Under the pieces are notes generated by a model that made no database searches, was not told the origin of the DNA, and saw only the letters and a program-made list of their open reading frames with translations. Both the position numbers and the translations under genes were made by a program. From Collinsella tanakaei YIT 12063 (lineage in GTDB: Bacteria; Actinomycetota; Coriobacteriia; Coriobacteriales; Coriobacteriaceae), in contig NZ_JH126467.1 in assembly GCF_000225705.1 (NCBI RefSeq), positions 183,397 through 247,396 on the forward strand: 64,000 bases of DNA, read 5' to 3'. This document shows positions 36,878-46,024 of this stretch, in pieces; position 1 is the stretch's first letter, and the number at the start of each line of letters is the position of its first letter.

Positions 36878-37735
36878 ATGTTGCATGAAGAGGCTCGTCC
36901 GCTCGTCCTCGTCGTTTCCGATTCCCTTGGAGACACGGCTTTTGCCGTTCTGCGCGCGGCTCTTGCTCAGTTCAAGCATGGTTCGTGTGAGGTTCGAAGA
37001 CTTGCAAAGATCAATGACGTGGAGTTGCTCCGTGTTGTTTTGGACGAGTCGTCGAGCCGATCCGTTGTGGTCCTCCATACCATCGTAGACGTTGCGCTTC
37101 GTCGGAAGGTCGAAGGCCTCCTTGATTCTCGCTGCATTCCCATAATCGATGTGATCGGTCCGGCGCTCGACGCGCTCTCGATGGTTTTGGGGCAGAGCCC
37201 TTCTCAGCGGGTTGGCGCCGTCCATCAAACCGACGCGCGATATTTTGAGCGAATCCAGGCCATGGAGTACTTTGTCGCACATGACGATGGACGAAATTGC
37301 AACGATTTGTCCGATGCGGATTTGGTTCTTATCGGCGTTTCCCGCACCTCTAAGACTCCTTTATCAATGTATCTTGCATATCTTGGTTATAAGGTTGCCA
37401 ATATTCCCCTTGCGCTGGGGATTGAGCCGCCTGCAGCTCTATTCGATGTTGACCCAGCCCGTGTGTTCGGTCTCGTCTCAACGGTCGAGGAGATTGCGCA
37501 GATCCGCTCTAGTCGCTTGGGTGATGAGGTTTCTCGCAGCGTAGCGGGGCGGTATGCCGATCCATCCATTATCTTTGAGGAGCAGCGCGCCGCCCGTGCG
37601 CTTATGGGAAGGATCGGCTGTATCGTCATCAAGACCGACCGCAAGGCCATTGAGGAATCCGCTGCCGAGATTATCGGGCATCTGGACTATGTTCTTAGTC
37701 AACGTTCTGTTCGAGAATGTGGTAGTGCTAAATAA
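36878..37735 (+). CDS. pyruvate, phosphate dikinase regulatory protein
   Basis: A 285-residue DUF299 protein. PDRP is a bifunctional ADP-dependent kinase and phosphate-dependent phosphorylase that inactivates and reactivates PPDK by modifying its active-site Thr. The sequence has VVSDSLGDTAFAV at the start, the P-loop-like GVSRTSKTPLSMYLA, and YADPSIIFEEQRAARALMGRIGC. It sits directly upstream of PPDK, its target. ATG 36878 has AAAGGGC. Confidence 0.92.
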   Translation: MLHEEARPLVLVVSDSLGDTAFAVLRAALAQFKHGSCEVRRLAKINDVELLRVVLDESSSRSVVVLHTIVDVALRRKVEGLLDSRCIPIIDVIGPALDALSMVLGQSPSQRVGAVHQTDARYFERIQAMEYFVAHDDGRNCNDLSDADLVLIGVSRTSKTPLSMYLAYLGYKVANIPLALGIEPPAALFDVDPARVFGLVSTVEEIAQIRSSRLGDEVSRSVAGRYADPSIIFEEQRAARALMGRIGCIVIKTDRKAIEESAAEIIGHLDYVLSQRSVRECGSAK

Positions 37736-37749
37736 ATACCAGCTGGTAT
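37736..37749. promoter_or_regulatory. 14-bp palindrome upstream of PPDK, possible operator
   Basis: ATACCAGCTGGTAT is a perfect palindrome lying immediately after the stop of the regulatory-protein gene and about 185 bases before PPDK. A related GGTAT half follows at 37757. It could bind a dimeric regulator; no regulator gene is adjacent. Confidence 0.4.
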
Positions 37750-37932
37750 CACCACGGTATGACCACAAGTACGTCCGTTTGCCGTTATAAATTCAACGCT
37801 CGCTTCGGTTCATACGTTCTTCAAAGCAATTTATTCATTTCTTCCTATCATGCACGATATCCGTCGGGTCCCCATACGACGCGGCGGTTTATTCGCATTG
37901 GTGCCGCGTTGCACCTTGAGAAGGGGGTTTGT

Positions 37933-40677
37933 ATGGAAACGGAAAAGTGTGTGTACAGGTTTGGTGCGGCAGCGGATGGCGTCGACGTCACAGAGGGCGA
38001 TGCCAGCATGAACTTTGTCCTTGGGGGTAAGGGGGCTAATCTTGCCGAGATGGCGCGCCTGGGTTTGCCCGTTCCTCCTGGCTTTACCATCACTTGCAAA
38101 ACATGCATGGGATATGCGAATAGCGGCAACGAATGGCAGCAGGGCGTGCTTGACCAGATAGATGCGGCTACGCGCGATCTCGAAGAGCGCATGGGCAAGC
38201 GCTTGGGTGATCCCGATGATCCCCTGTTGGTGTCCGTGCGATCCGGAGCCCCGTTCTCCATGCCCGGCATGATGGATACCGTCCTCAATCTCGGTCTTAA
38301 CGATGAATCCGTTCAAGGTTTAATTCGGCAGACCGAGAATCCTCGGTTCGCTTGGGATTCCTATCGCAGGTTTATCCAGATGTTCTCCAATGTTGTTCTT
38401 GGAGTCGATGCAGATCTGTTTGAAAACGCGCTGTCGAAACGGCGCCTGATCGCAGGTGTCCGGCAAGACAGCGACCTTTCCGCGGAGGATCTCTGTCAAC
38501 TCGTTAGCGAGTTCAAAGCAATCTTCCGAGATAACGTCTCGGTCCTTCTTCATCCAGAGCTCGCCGATGCAGCCGGGGACGCTGCTTTCCCTGCTGATCC
38601 CGCGCTTCAGCTCCGTCTCGCCATCCAAGCTGTATTTGGCAGCTGGCTCAACGAACGGGCTTGTCTGTACCGCAAGCAGAATGGTATTTCCGATGACCTC
38701 GGAACAGCGGTAAACGTGCAGGCGATGGTGTTTGGCAACAAGGGTGAGAGCTCGGCTACGGGCGTCGCCTTTACGCGCAACGCGGCAGATGGAACTAAAG
38801 AGTTTTACGGAGACTTCCTAGTTAACGCACAGGGTGAAGATGTTGTCGCGGGCATCCGCAACACAGAGCCTATTTCCCAACTTAAGGCTAATCCCACTTT
38901 CAAGGAAGCGGGGGAGCAGCTCGAGTCGATATTCGGCATCCTCGAGAGCCATTATCGTGATATATGCGATATCGAGTTCACCATAGAGCAAGGTAAGCTG
39001 TGGATGCTGCAGACGCGTGTGGGCAAGCGAACCGCGGCGGCTGCGATCAAAATCGCTATTGATATGGTCGAGGAGGGGATCATCACGCGTGAGGAGGCTG
39101 TTGGGCGCGTGAGCCCCAAGCAGCTCGATCAGTTGCTTCATCCGCAATTCGACCCCGCGGCCGATATCGAGGTGCTGGCCTGCGGGCTCAACGCGAGTCC
39201 GGGGGCCGCGGTGGGGGAGATCGTCTTCTCGTCCGATGACGCTGTTAAGGCCGTGGCATCGGGCCGGCGGGTCGTCTTGGTCCGCTGGGAGACAAATCCC
39301 GATGATCTCAAGGGCATGACGGTGGCGGAGGGAATCCTGACCAGCCACGGCGGCAAAACCAGTCATGCGGCTGTGATCGCGCGTGGTATGGGGACGCCCT
39401 GCGTATGCGGCGTTGAGTCGTTCCAGATCGATGCGAAGGCAAAGGAGGTGCGCATCTCCGGCACGGACCTTGTGCTTCACGAGGGCGATGTCATATCGTT
39501 CGACGGAGCCCGGGGAATCGTCGTTTTGGGCGCGGTACCGCTCACCACGGCTTCATTGACCAAAGACCTTGATACTCTGCTCGCATGGGCGGATGAGATT
39601 CGTCTTGATGGCCCCGATGGCCGCGGATTCCACGTTCGCGTCAATGCCGACAACCCGAAGGATGCGGGGCTTGCCTTGAGTTTCGGCGCCGAGGCGATAG
39701 GATTGTGCCGAACAGAGCATATGTTCCTGGGCGATCGCAAGCAGATTATCCAATCATTCATCCTGTCCGAGGATGCCGCTGTGCGTTCGGCTGCCCTTGC
39801 TCAATTGCTCGAGGTCCAGACCGATGATTTCCTCTCGATGTTCCGAACCATGAACGGCAGGGACGTCGTCGTCCGTTTGCTCGATCCACCGCTTCACGAG
39901 TTTTTGGACGATCCTCGTGAGCTCGCGGTTTCGATTGCCCGTCTCGAGGCGTCGGGTGCAGAAGGGGAGCGACTTCTCGAGGCTCGCTCGCTGCTTCGAC
40001 GGATCGACGGGATGGCGGAGTCCAACCCCATGCTCGGCTTGCGAGGAGTGCGGTTGTCGTTGCTCTATCCCGAGCTTCCCTTGATGCAGGTAAGGGCCAT
40101 CGCTAGCGCGGCGGCCGCCCTTAAGCGTGACGAGGGGCTGGACCCTAGGCCAGAAATCATGGTTCCGCTCGTGTCCGTTACTCGGGAACATGTGCAAGTT
40201 CGAGACGTTATCGAAGGCGTTATCGGTCAGGTGGAAAGGGAATATGGCGTGAAGCTCGAGATTCCCGTGGGCACCATGATCGAGCTTCCTCGAGCCTGTC
40301 TGGTCGCCGACCAGATCGCTAAGCATGCAGACTTCTTCTGCTTTGGAACGAACGATCTTACCCAGACGGTGTTCGGCTTCTCGCGTGACGATGCCGAGGC
40401 AAAGTTTATACCCGTCTACCTGCATAAGGGGATTCTTGACGTCAATCCATTCGAGACCATTGATGACGCGGTTCTTGAAATGGTATCGATGGCGGTGTCC
40501 AAGGGCCGCGAATCCAATCCCGCCATGAGCTACGGTGTCTGCGGCGAACACGGCGGAGACCCCTTGTCCATCAAGCGGTTCTTTAAGGATGCGAACGTCG
40601 ACTATGTCTCCTGTTCTCCTTATCGCGTTCCTGTCGCGAGGCTTTCTGCGGCCCATGCGATGCTCGAGCTACGATAG
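37933..40677 (+). CDS. ppdK: pyruvate, phosphate dikinase
   Basis: PPDK interconverts pyruvate, ATP and phosphate with PEP, AMP and pyrophosphate. The 914-residue enzyme begins with the ATP-grasp domain (NFVLGGKGANLAEMARLGLPVPPGFTI; SVRSGAPFSMPGMMDTVLNLGL), has the swivelling phosphohistidine domain with H478 in GGKTSHAAVIARGMG (T476 being the regulated Thr), and the PEP/pyruvate barrel (GLCRTEHMF; GTNDLTQTVFGFSRDDAE; CGEHGGDP). ATG 37933 with AAGGGGG is chosen over an upstream in-frame start. Confidence 0.97.
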   Translation: METEKCVYRFGAAADGVDVTEGDASMNFVLGGKGANLAEMARLGLPVPPGFTITCKTCMGYANSGNEWQQGVLDQIDAATRDLEERMGKRLGDPDDPLLVSVRSGAPFSMPGMMDTVLNLGLNDESVQGLIRQTENPRFAWDSYRRFIQMFSNVVLGVDADLFENALSKRRLIAGVRQDSDLSAEDLCQLVSEFKAIFRDNVSVLLHPELADAAGDAAFPADPALQLRLAIQAVFGSWLNERACLYRKQNGISDDLGTAVNVQAMVFGNKGESSATGVAFTRNAADGTKEFYGDFLVNAQGEDVVAGIRNTEPISQLKANPTFKEAGEQLESIFGILESHYRDICDIEFTIEQGKLWMLQTRVGKRTAAAAIKIAIDMVEEGIITREEAVGRVSPKQLDQLLHPQFDPAADIEVLACGLNASPGAAVGEIVFSSDDAVKAVASGRRVVLVRWETNPDDLKGMTVAEGILTSHGGKTSHAAVIARGMGTPCVCGVESFQIDAKAKEVRISGTDLVLHEGDVISFDGARGIVVLGAVPLTTASLTKDLDTLLAWADEIRLDGPDGRGFHVRVNADNPKDAGLALSFGAEAIGLCRTEHMFLGDRKQIIQSFILSEDAAVRSAALAQLLEVQTDDFLSMFRTMNGRDVVVRLLDPPLHEFLDDPRELAVSIARLEASGAEGERLLEARSLLRRIDGMAESNPMLGLRGVRLSLLYPELPLMQVRAIASAAAALKRDEGLDPRPEIMVPLVSVTREHVQVRDVIEGVIGQVEREYGVKLEIPVGTMIELPRACLVADQIAKHADFFCFGTNDLTQTVFGFSRDDAEAKFIPVYLHKGILDVNPFETIDDAVLEMVSMAVSKGRESNPAMSYGVCGEHGGDPLSIKRFFKDANVDYVSCSPYRVPVARLSAAHAMLELR

Positions 40678-40732
40678 GTGCTTAGCTGCCCGCATCTGGC
40701 GATGACGACTGCGCGCTGCCGGCAAGCATGAT

Positions 40733-40775
40733 AAAGGGCCCGCGTTCCCAGAGGTATAAGGACGCGGACCCTTTT
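40733..40775. terminator. bidirectional terminator between PPDK and DUF308 gene
   Basis: AAAGGG-CCGCGT (40733-40745) pairs with ACGCGG-CCCTTTT (40762-40775). It lies between convergent genes and has A and T runs on both sides. Confidence 0.8.
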
Positions 40776-40798
40776 GCTTTTTGGATGGATGGCTGGCG

Positions 40799-41359
40799 CT
40801 ACGCTTCTGCGGAAAGGTGCGTTCTCCCGTTGTCGCTGTGGATGGTGAACGGGTGCAAGATCAGTTCGATTCCAAGCAGCAGCACATGATGCTCGATATT
40901 TTCAAGTGGACTAGCAATGAGGAGCGTGCCGAGTACCACTTCTATGGCGGAGGAAAGCGCGAGCAGCGCGAAGGGCGCCCTAGCGCGAATCGCATGGAAT
41001 GTCTCGTCTATCTCTCCGGCGGCCTTGCTTAATCCTATGAATCCCCAGACAACTCCTACCAGGGTGAGCAGGGCGGTTCCCTTTACCAGCAGCATTCCTC
41101 CGACCACGATCATGACGACGTCGGAACCCTGGCTGATGCTGCTGGCTTTCTTATTTGGATCTGTAAGGTCCGTAATCAAGTCCGCGGCTCCAACCACGAG
41201 CATCAGGCCGCCCAGAAGATATGGTAGGAAGTTCATGATTCCTTCCGGCGCTAGTATGCAGGCGATCCCGATGAAAGGGAACAGCAGGGATGCAATGATC
41301 GCAGCCTTTCCAGGCGTTGGCTGCTGTTTGATTTCGCTGACGGAATCGATTCGTGCCAT
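40799..41359 (-). CDS. DUF308 (HdeD-like) membrane protein
   Basis: A 186-residue integral membrane protein with about six hydrophobic segments in the paired-helix pattern of DUF308/HdeD (FPFIGIACILAPEGIMNFLPYLLGGLMLVVGAADLI in part; VVMIVVGGMLLVKGTALLTLVGVVWGFIGL; ALLALSSAIEVVLGTLLIASP). Function unknown. Single gene on the minus strand; ATG 41359 with AAAGGA upstream. Confidence 0.75.
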   Translation of the reverse strand: MARIDSVSEIKQQPTPGKAAIIASLLFPFIGIACILAPEGIMNFLPYLLGGLMLVVGAADLITDLTDPNKKASSISQGSDVVMIVVGGMLLVKGTALLTLVGVVWGFIGLSKAAGEIDETFHAIRARAPFALLALSSAIEVVLGTLLIASPLENIEHHVLLLGIELILHPFTIHSDNGRTHLSAEA

Positions 41360-41640
41360 GATGGGATAGTTCCTTTCAAATCTGCTGTCTAATTCTGGTG
41401 ACGGTTAGGTCGGATTAGCCGTCTGATGTATTGTTCCCGCATTTGGCATCGTATGTTCGTTATCATAGGTATATACATGGATACCTCTTTCCTTTCGTAT
41501 GGTCAGCCATAAATGTGCAGATAAGGTGTTGGATGAGGTTCATCCCTTGGCTACCAGCGAAATGCTTATACTGAAATAGTTTGTTCAACCTATGTGTCGG
41601 CGTACGCGCGCGGCACCTCTAGAAGAGTAAGGATCGAAAG
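41360..41640. other. divergent intergenic region before rplS
   Basis: About 280 bases carrying the starts of the DUF308 and rplS transcripts. TATACT at 41567-41572 is a likely -10 for rplS, but the candidate TTGGCT is only 14 bases away. The remaining 60-base leader has a weak inverted repeat near 41595-41620. No gene is seen. Confidence 0.4.
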
Positions 41641-41982
41641 ATGGATTACATCCGCGCAATCGAGCGCCAGCAGATCCGTGAGGACATTCCTCAGGTCCGC
41701 GTTGGCGACAACGTCAAGGTGCATTATCGCATCAAGGAAGGCGACCGCGAGCGTATCCAGGTCTTCCAGGGCGACGTCATCCGCATGAGCGGCGGCTCCT
41801 CCCGCGAGACCTTCACCGTCCGCAAGCTTTCCTTCGGCATCGGTGTCGAGCGTACCTTCCCGCTTCACAGCCCCAAGATCGCCAAGCTCGAGGTTATCCG
41901 TCACGGTAAGGTTCGTCGCGCCAAGCTGTACTACCTCCGCGACAAGGTGGGCAAGGCTGCCCGCATTCCCGAGAAGCGCTAA
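41641..41982 (+). CDS. rplS: 50S ribosomal protein L19
   Basis: A 113-residue L19 with [36 protein letters not shown] and [17 protein letters not shown]. It is normally directly behind trmD; here it is separated by the lepB-to-DUF308 block and has its own promoter region and terminator. Confidence 0.97.
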   Translation: MDYIRAIERQQIREDIPQVRVGDNVKVHYRIKEGDRERIQVFQGDVIRMSGGSSRETFTVRKLSFGIGVERTFPLHSPKIAKLEVIRHGKVRRAKLYYLRDKVGKAARIPEKR

Positions 41983-42012
41983 GCTTCATTCTTTTTTCAA
42001 TTACGCGCACCT

Positions 42013-42039
42013 GGCCGCTCCGAAAGGGGCGGCCTTTTT
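42013..42039 (+). terminator. intrinsic terminator after rplS
   Basis: GGCCGCTCC, GAAA tetraloop, GGGGCGGCC, then TTTTT (42035-42039). A textbook hairpin. Confidence 0.93.
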
Positions 42040-42114
42040 GGTTGCATTACGCTTTCGTTTAACGGCGTTCGCGGTACCATGGAAAAGATGACGGTCTGCA
42101 TCCAAGGAGTCCCA

Positions 42115-42903
42115 ATGGCAAATATGACAAGTTCGGCCCCCGCCGCGCAGGTTGCGGCAGAGCTGGGGAGCGCTCCGTTTGATGAAATTCAGTTGCTTGT
42201 CGATCGTTATCGTGAGGACCCTCGCGTTCAAGTTCAAAAGGCCTGCGAACGCGCGTTGAAGCGCTGGAGCAAGGAGAAGGCGGAACACGAGCGAGTAGAC
42301 GGCATGTACCGTCTCATGGATGAGCTTGGCGGCAGCGGTATCGTGGTCGGCGTGGACGAGGTGGGACGTGGTTCCGTCGCGGGGCCTTTGACCGTCTGCG
42401 CCGTCTGCCTTCCCTCCGATCCTAAGATTTGGGGCATCAACGATTCCAAGCAGTTAACTCCCGCAAAGCGCGAGGCCCTGGCTTCCAGAATCGCGCAGGA
42501 AGCGGTCGCGATCGGCATCTGTCACATATCTCCCGAGCGCATCGATTCCGTCGGCATGGCATCTGCTCTTCGCGAGGCCGTCGCGGGCGCCGTTGCCGAT
42601 ACCGGACTTGAACCCGATTGCGTTTTGATGGATGGAAACCCTCTGGGCGCGGTCCCCAACGAGCGCGATGTGGTTCACGGTGACTCGCAAGTGGCTTGTA
42701 TCGCCGCCGCCTCGATTGTTGCCAAAGTCACCCGCGACGAGATGATGGTCGAGCTGGATGCAGAATATCCCGGATACCATCTGGCGCAATCAAAGGGCTA
42801 CGCATCGCCCGATCATATCAAGGCCATACAGGAACATGGTTTGACCCCCATTCACCGAGTGAGCTTTTGTGGTAATTTCTTGCAGACAGGCACCCTTTTT
42901 TAA
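42115..42903 (+). CDS. rnhB: ribonuclease HII
   Basis: RNase HII removes ribonucleotides from DNA. The 262-residue protein has the catalytic motif VVGVDEVGRGSVAGPL, INDSKQLTPAKRE, DGNP and SIVAKVTRDEMM. An N-terminal 75-residue helical extension precedes the catalytic core, as in some Gram-positive RNase HII. ATG 42115 is chosen for the AAGGAG seven bases upstream; ATG 42079 is a less likely start. Confidence 0.94.
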   Translation: MANMTSSAPAAQVAAELGSAPFDEIQLLVDRYREDPRVQVQKACERALKRWSKEKAEHERVDGMYRLMDELGGSGIVVGVDEVGRGSVAGPLTVCAVCLPSDPKIWGINDSKQLTPAKREALASRIAQEAVAIGICHISPERIDSVGMASALREAVAGAVADTGLEPDCVLMDGNPLGAVPNERDVVHGDSQVACIAAASIVAKVTRDEMMVELDAEYPGYHLAQSKGYASPDHIKAIQEHGLTPIHRVSFCGNFLQTGTLF

Positions 42904-43076
42904 TGGCGCCGGGCGCTTTTGCCCACGCTGGCGGCACGTTCTAGCTTTCGCTAGCATTGTTTTGCAATAAATCATCGTTTTACTTTCGGCATTTCTGGAA
43001 GATTCAGCCGACCTTGCGCGAGCTAATACGCCTCCATGCTTTCCGTTAATTATTTTCCAACGGAAAGGAGCGCGAA

Positions 43077-43559
43077 ATGTCACGGCGAAGCAAGGACCGA
43101 GTTCCTGATCTTGGCGGTTTCGAGGACCTGTTGTCAGAGGATGCGTGCCTTGATGATGATAGGATGCTCGACGGCCTTACTACAAAACAACTGGGTAACG
43201 TTGGCGAAGCGATCGCGGCGCTCTATTTGAAGGAGCGGGGATACGACATTCTCGAGCGCAATTACCGTTGCCATGAAGGGGAGGCGGACCTTATAGCGCT
43301 CGATACGGTCGAGGGCGTCATCGTTCTGGTTGAGGTCAAGACGCGAAGGGTCCGTCATCTCGATGACGATGGGTATCCCGAAGAGGCAGTTAACGATAAG
43401 AAGCGCCGTCGGTATCGCCGTATCGCCGCAAATTATCTTATGGATCGCTTTCCCGTACCCGCGATTCGTTTCGATGTGGTCGCCGTTTCGGTTGCGTCCG
43501 GTCACCTTGCGGGCATCAGGCATATGGTAGGGGCCTTTGACTGGGAGGCGGAGCCGTGA
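43077..43559 (+). CDS. yraN: YraN-family (UPF0102) endonuclease-like protein
   Basis: A 160-residue protein with the nuclease-like core GNVGEAIAALYLKERGYDILERNYRCHEGEADLIAL and VLVEVKTRR (D/ExK type). Family members are associated with DNA uptake or repair gene clusters but the substrate is unclear. It ends in a 4-base overlap with yifB. ATG 43077 follows AAAGGAG. The N-terminal 35 residues are family-atypical. Confidence 0.9.
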   Translation: MSRRSKDRVPDLGGFEDLLSEDACLDDDRMLDGLTTKQLGNVGEAIAALYLKERGYDILERNYRCHEGEADLIALDTVEGVIVLVEVKTRRVRHLDDDGYPEEAVNDKKRRRYRRIAANYLMDRFPVPAIRFDVVAVSVASGHLAGIRHMVGAFDWEAEP

Positions 43560-45085
43560 GTTCTGATAGGCCCGGGTCGTTTGCCGTCCATGCTGCATGT
43601 ATCAGAGGGGTCGAGGCACAGCCCGTTACGGTCGAGGTCTCATACGGCGGAAGCATACCGGGTATCACGATCGTGGGCATGGCGGACAGTTCGGTTCTCG
43701 AGGCGCGGGTGAGAATTCGCTGCGCCCTGGTTGCCTGCGGATTCGACGTTCCGCGTCGCGCGATCATCGTGAACTTATCGCCTGGCGATTTGAGGAAGAC
43801 CGGTTCTGGATTCGACCTGCCCATCGCCGTTGCAATACTCGCCATGTCGGGGCAGATACCGCGCACGGGCCTCGATGATCGGCTGTTTGTGGGCGAGGTG
43901 GGATTGGACGGCGAAGTCCTTCCCTGCAAAGGTGAGGTCGCCTACACCTTGCTTGCTCGAGAGGCGGGGCTTTCTCTTGTGGGGGCCTTGAGGCCGGATC
44001 ATGTTCCCTTCGACGGCGTGGCGTCATCATATCTGGATAGCATAGGAGCGCTTCGCATGGGCGTCGATTGGGCTTGCAAGCCCTATCCCGTATCTCCCAT
44101 ATCGGAAAGCGTGGTCCAGCCTCGACTTGACTATGCCGATGTCGTTGGACAAGAGGTTGCTAAACGGGCGATCGCGGTGGCGGCGGCAGGCGGGTTGGGC
44201 ATGCTTATGATTGGACCTCCCGGCTCCGGTAAGAGCATGCTTGCGAAAAGGATGACAACGATATTGCCGCCGATTGATCCCGTCGAGCGCCAGGAGGCCC
44301 TGTGCATCCATTCCGTCGCGGGAGATGGGTACGAGGGCCTTCTTGCGGGGGAAAGGCCGTTTCGTAGACCGCACCACAGCATCACCCCTGCTGGTTTGGT
44401 GGGAGGTGGAAGGCCGGTGCGGCCGGGTGAGGCGAGCCTCGCGCACGGTGGCGTTCTCTACCTCGATGAGCTCGGGGAGTTTCCCACGGGCGTCCTCCAG
44501 ACGCTAAGGCAGCCTATTGAAGAGGGGTGCGTGCGCATCGCCCGTGTTGATGGCACATATATTTTTCCATCACGTTTCCAGCTGCTTGCAGCAAGCAATC
44601 CCTGCCCGTGCGGTCATTTGGGAGATGGGGAGGTAGCCTGTAGGTGCACGCCGAGCGCCATCTCAAAATATAGGGCCAAGCTCGCAGGGCCGCTTGTAGA
44701 CCGCATCGACATCGTTCTCGATGTCTCAAGGCCGGATCCATCTCTCATCATCGAGGGTGAAGAAGGGCTTACATCGAGTGAATTGCTTGAGATGGTCGAG
44801 CGCGGGCGAGCTTTTGGAAAAGACCGTGCGGCTAAATGGGGCACTTCGATTTTAGAGGGAACGGAACGTTTCGAGAGAGTTATCGAGCAGAGCGGCATGA
44901 AAGGCGACTCTTCTGATGTTCTGCTCGACATAGCCGCACGTAACCATCTGAGCGCAAGGGGCATCGTTCGTCTCTGCCGCATTGCAAGGACCGTTGCCGA
45001 CATCGACCAGAGTCCAACAATCGCGGTCGGCCATGTTCTCGAGGCCGCGATGTACCAGGGAAGGAGGAACGATGGGCGTATGTAG
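43556..45085 (+). CDS. YifB/ComM-family Mg-chelatase-like AAA ATPase
   Basis: A 509-residue protein with an N-terminal Lon-like ChlI domain (VTVEVSYGGSIPGITIVGMADSSVLEARVRIR), a AAA core with Walker A GPPGSGKSML and Walker B VLYLDELGEF, and the C-terminal Mg-chelatase domain. ComM homologues are helicase-like factors for branch migration in natural transformation. Adjacent to dprA, whose start lies within its end. GTG 43556 overlaps yraN (GTGA). Confidence 0.93.
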   Translation: MSSDRPGSFAVHAACIRGVEAQPVTVEVSYGGSIPGITIVGMADSSVLEARVRIRCALVACGFDVPRRAIIVNLSPGDLRKTGSGFDLPIAVAILAMSGQIPRTGLDDRLFVGEVGLDGEVLPCKGEVAYTLLAREAGLSLVGALRPDHVPFDGVASSYLDSIGALRMGVDWACKPYPVSPISESVVQPRLDYADVVGQEVAKRAIAVAAAGGLGMLMIGPPGSGKSMLAKRMTTILPPIDPVERQEALCIHSVAGDGYEGLLAGERPFRRPHHSITPAGLVGGGRPVRPGEASLAHGGVLYLDELGEFPTGVLQTLRQPIEEGCVRIARVDGTYIFPSRFQLLAASNPCPCGHLGDGEVACRCTPSAISKYRAKLAGPLVDRIDIVLDVSRPDPSLIIEGEEGLTSSELLEMVERGRAFGKDRAAKWGTSILEGTERFERVIEQSGMKGDSSDVLLDIAARNHLSARGIVRLCRIARTVADIDQSPTIAVGHVLEAAMYQGRRNDGRM

Positions 45086-46013
45086 GGGGAGGATGGAGCT
45101 CAGGTTGGGACAACCCTTATATCCAAGCATGGTCGCAGAGCTGCCGGACCCGCCGAAGACCATCTACGTGAGAGGCGATCCCACAGCCCTCAATGCTTCA
45201 TGCATCTCGATTATCGGATCGCGGAAGGCAACACCTTACGGCCTTGCCGTCGCCGAGATGGCGGCGCATGTTGCCGCGGAATCGAATTTGGTTGTCGTAT
45301 CCGGAGGGGCTTTAGGTTGCGACCAGGCTGCAGGGCGTGCTGCTCTTGAGGCGGGCGGTAGACACGTGGTGGTTTTTGGAAGCGGGGCGGATGTCGTCTA
45401 TCCGCGCGGGGCTGAAGACCTAGTGGAGCGAACGCTGTCCCAGGCAGGCGCGGTCATCTCTATCGAACCGTGGGGCGCCCAGCCTCGCAAGTACACGTTT
45501 CCCAAGCGCAACAGGGTGATCGCCGCTTTGTCGAAGGCCTTGTTTGTGACAGAGGCGGGGTTGCCGTCGGGTACCATCTCAACTGCCGAGTCCGCGCTGG
45601 GCTTGGGTAGGGAAGTTCTCTCTATTCCGGGCTCTATTCTGTCTCCGGAATCAAAAGGGACAAACTACCTCATTTCCGAGGGCGCGACGTGCATTACGGA
45701 TGAGGAATCTCTTGAGGTGGCGATATCGCGCATCTACGGCACGCTACGGTGCCAGCGCGGTGCCGCGCCCGGTTTGATAGGGCTGAATGAAACCGAGTCG
45801 CTGGTGCTTGACGCGCTTATCGCAAACCCTATGCGCATAGACCAGGTTTCAGCGATGCTTAAGAAGGACGTTGCCACCACCTTGAAATTTCTCGGTGCTC
45901 TTTCGGTTCGAGGATTGGTGGAAACGCTTTTTGATGGACGATTCGCGCCGACCAAGATCGCGCTTCACGCCCGCAGCCGTTTGGGTCACAATATGGGTTC
46001 GATGAAAACGTGA
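45072..46013 (+). CDS. dprA: DNA-processing protein DprA
   Basis: DprA protects incoming single-stranded DNA and loads RecA. The 313-residue protein has the Rossmann fold with SIIGSRKATPYG, VVSGGALGCDQAAGRAAL, FGSGADVVYPRG, FPKRNRVIAALSKAL and GREVLSIPGS, and a C-terminal winged helix (residues 235-295). An N-terminal SAM-like domain appears to be missing. ATG 45072 with AAGGAGG overlaps yifB by 14 bases. Confidence 0.93.
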   Translation: MGVCRGRMELRLGQPLYPSMVAELPDPPKTIYVRGDPTALNASCISIIGSRKATPYGLAVAEMAAHVAAESNLVVVSGGALGCDQAAGRAALEAGGRHVVVFGSGADVVYPRGAEDLVERTLSQAGAVISIEPWGAQPRKYTFPKRNRVIAALSKALFVTEAGLPSGTISTAESALGLGREVLSIPGSILSPESKGTNYLISEGATCITDEESLEVAISRIYGTLRCQRGAAPGLIGLNETESLVLDALIANPMRIDQVSAMLKKDVATTLKFLGALSVRGLVETLFDGRFAPTKIALHARSRLGHNMGSMKT

Positions 46014-46024
46014 AAGGGGAGACC

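Noticed and set aside
41547-41572. TTGGCT / TATACT promoter for rplS
   Set aside because: Spacing is only 14 bases; the -10 is plausible but this -35 is not.
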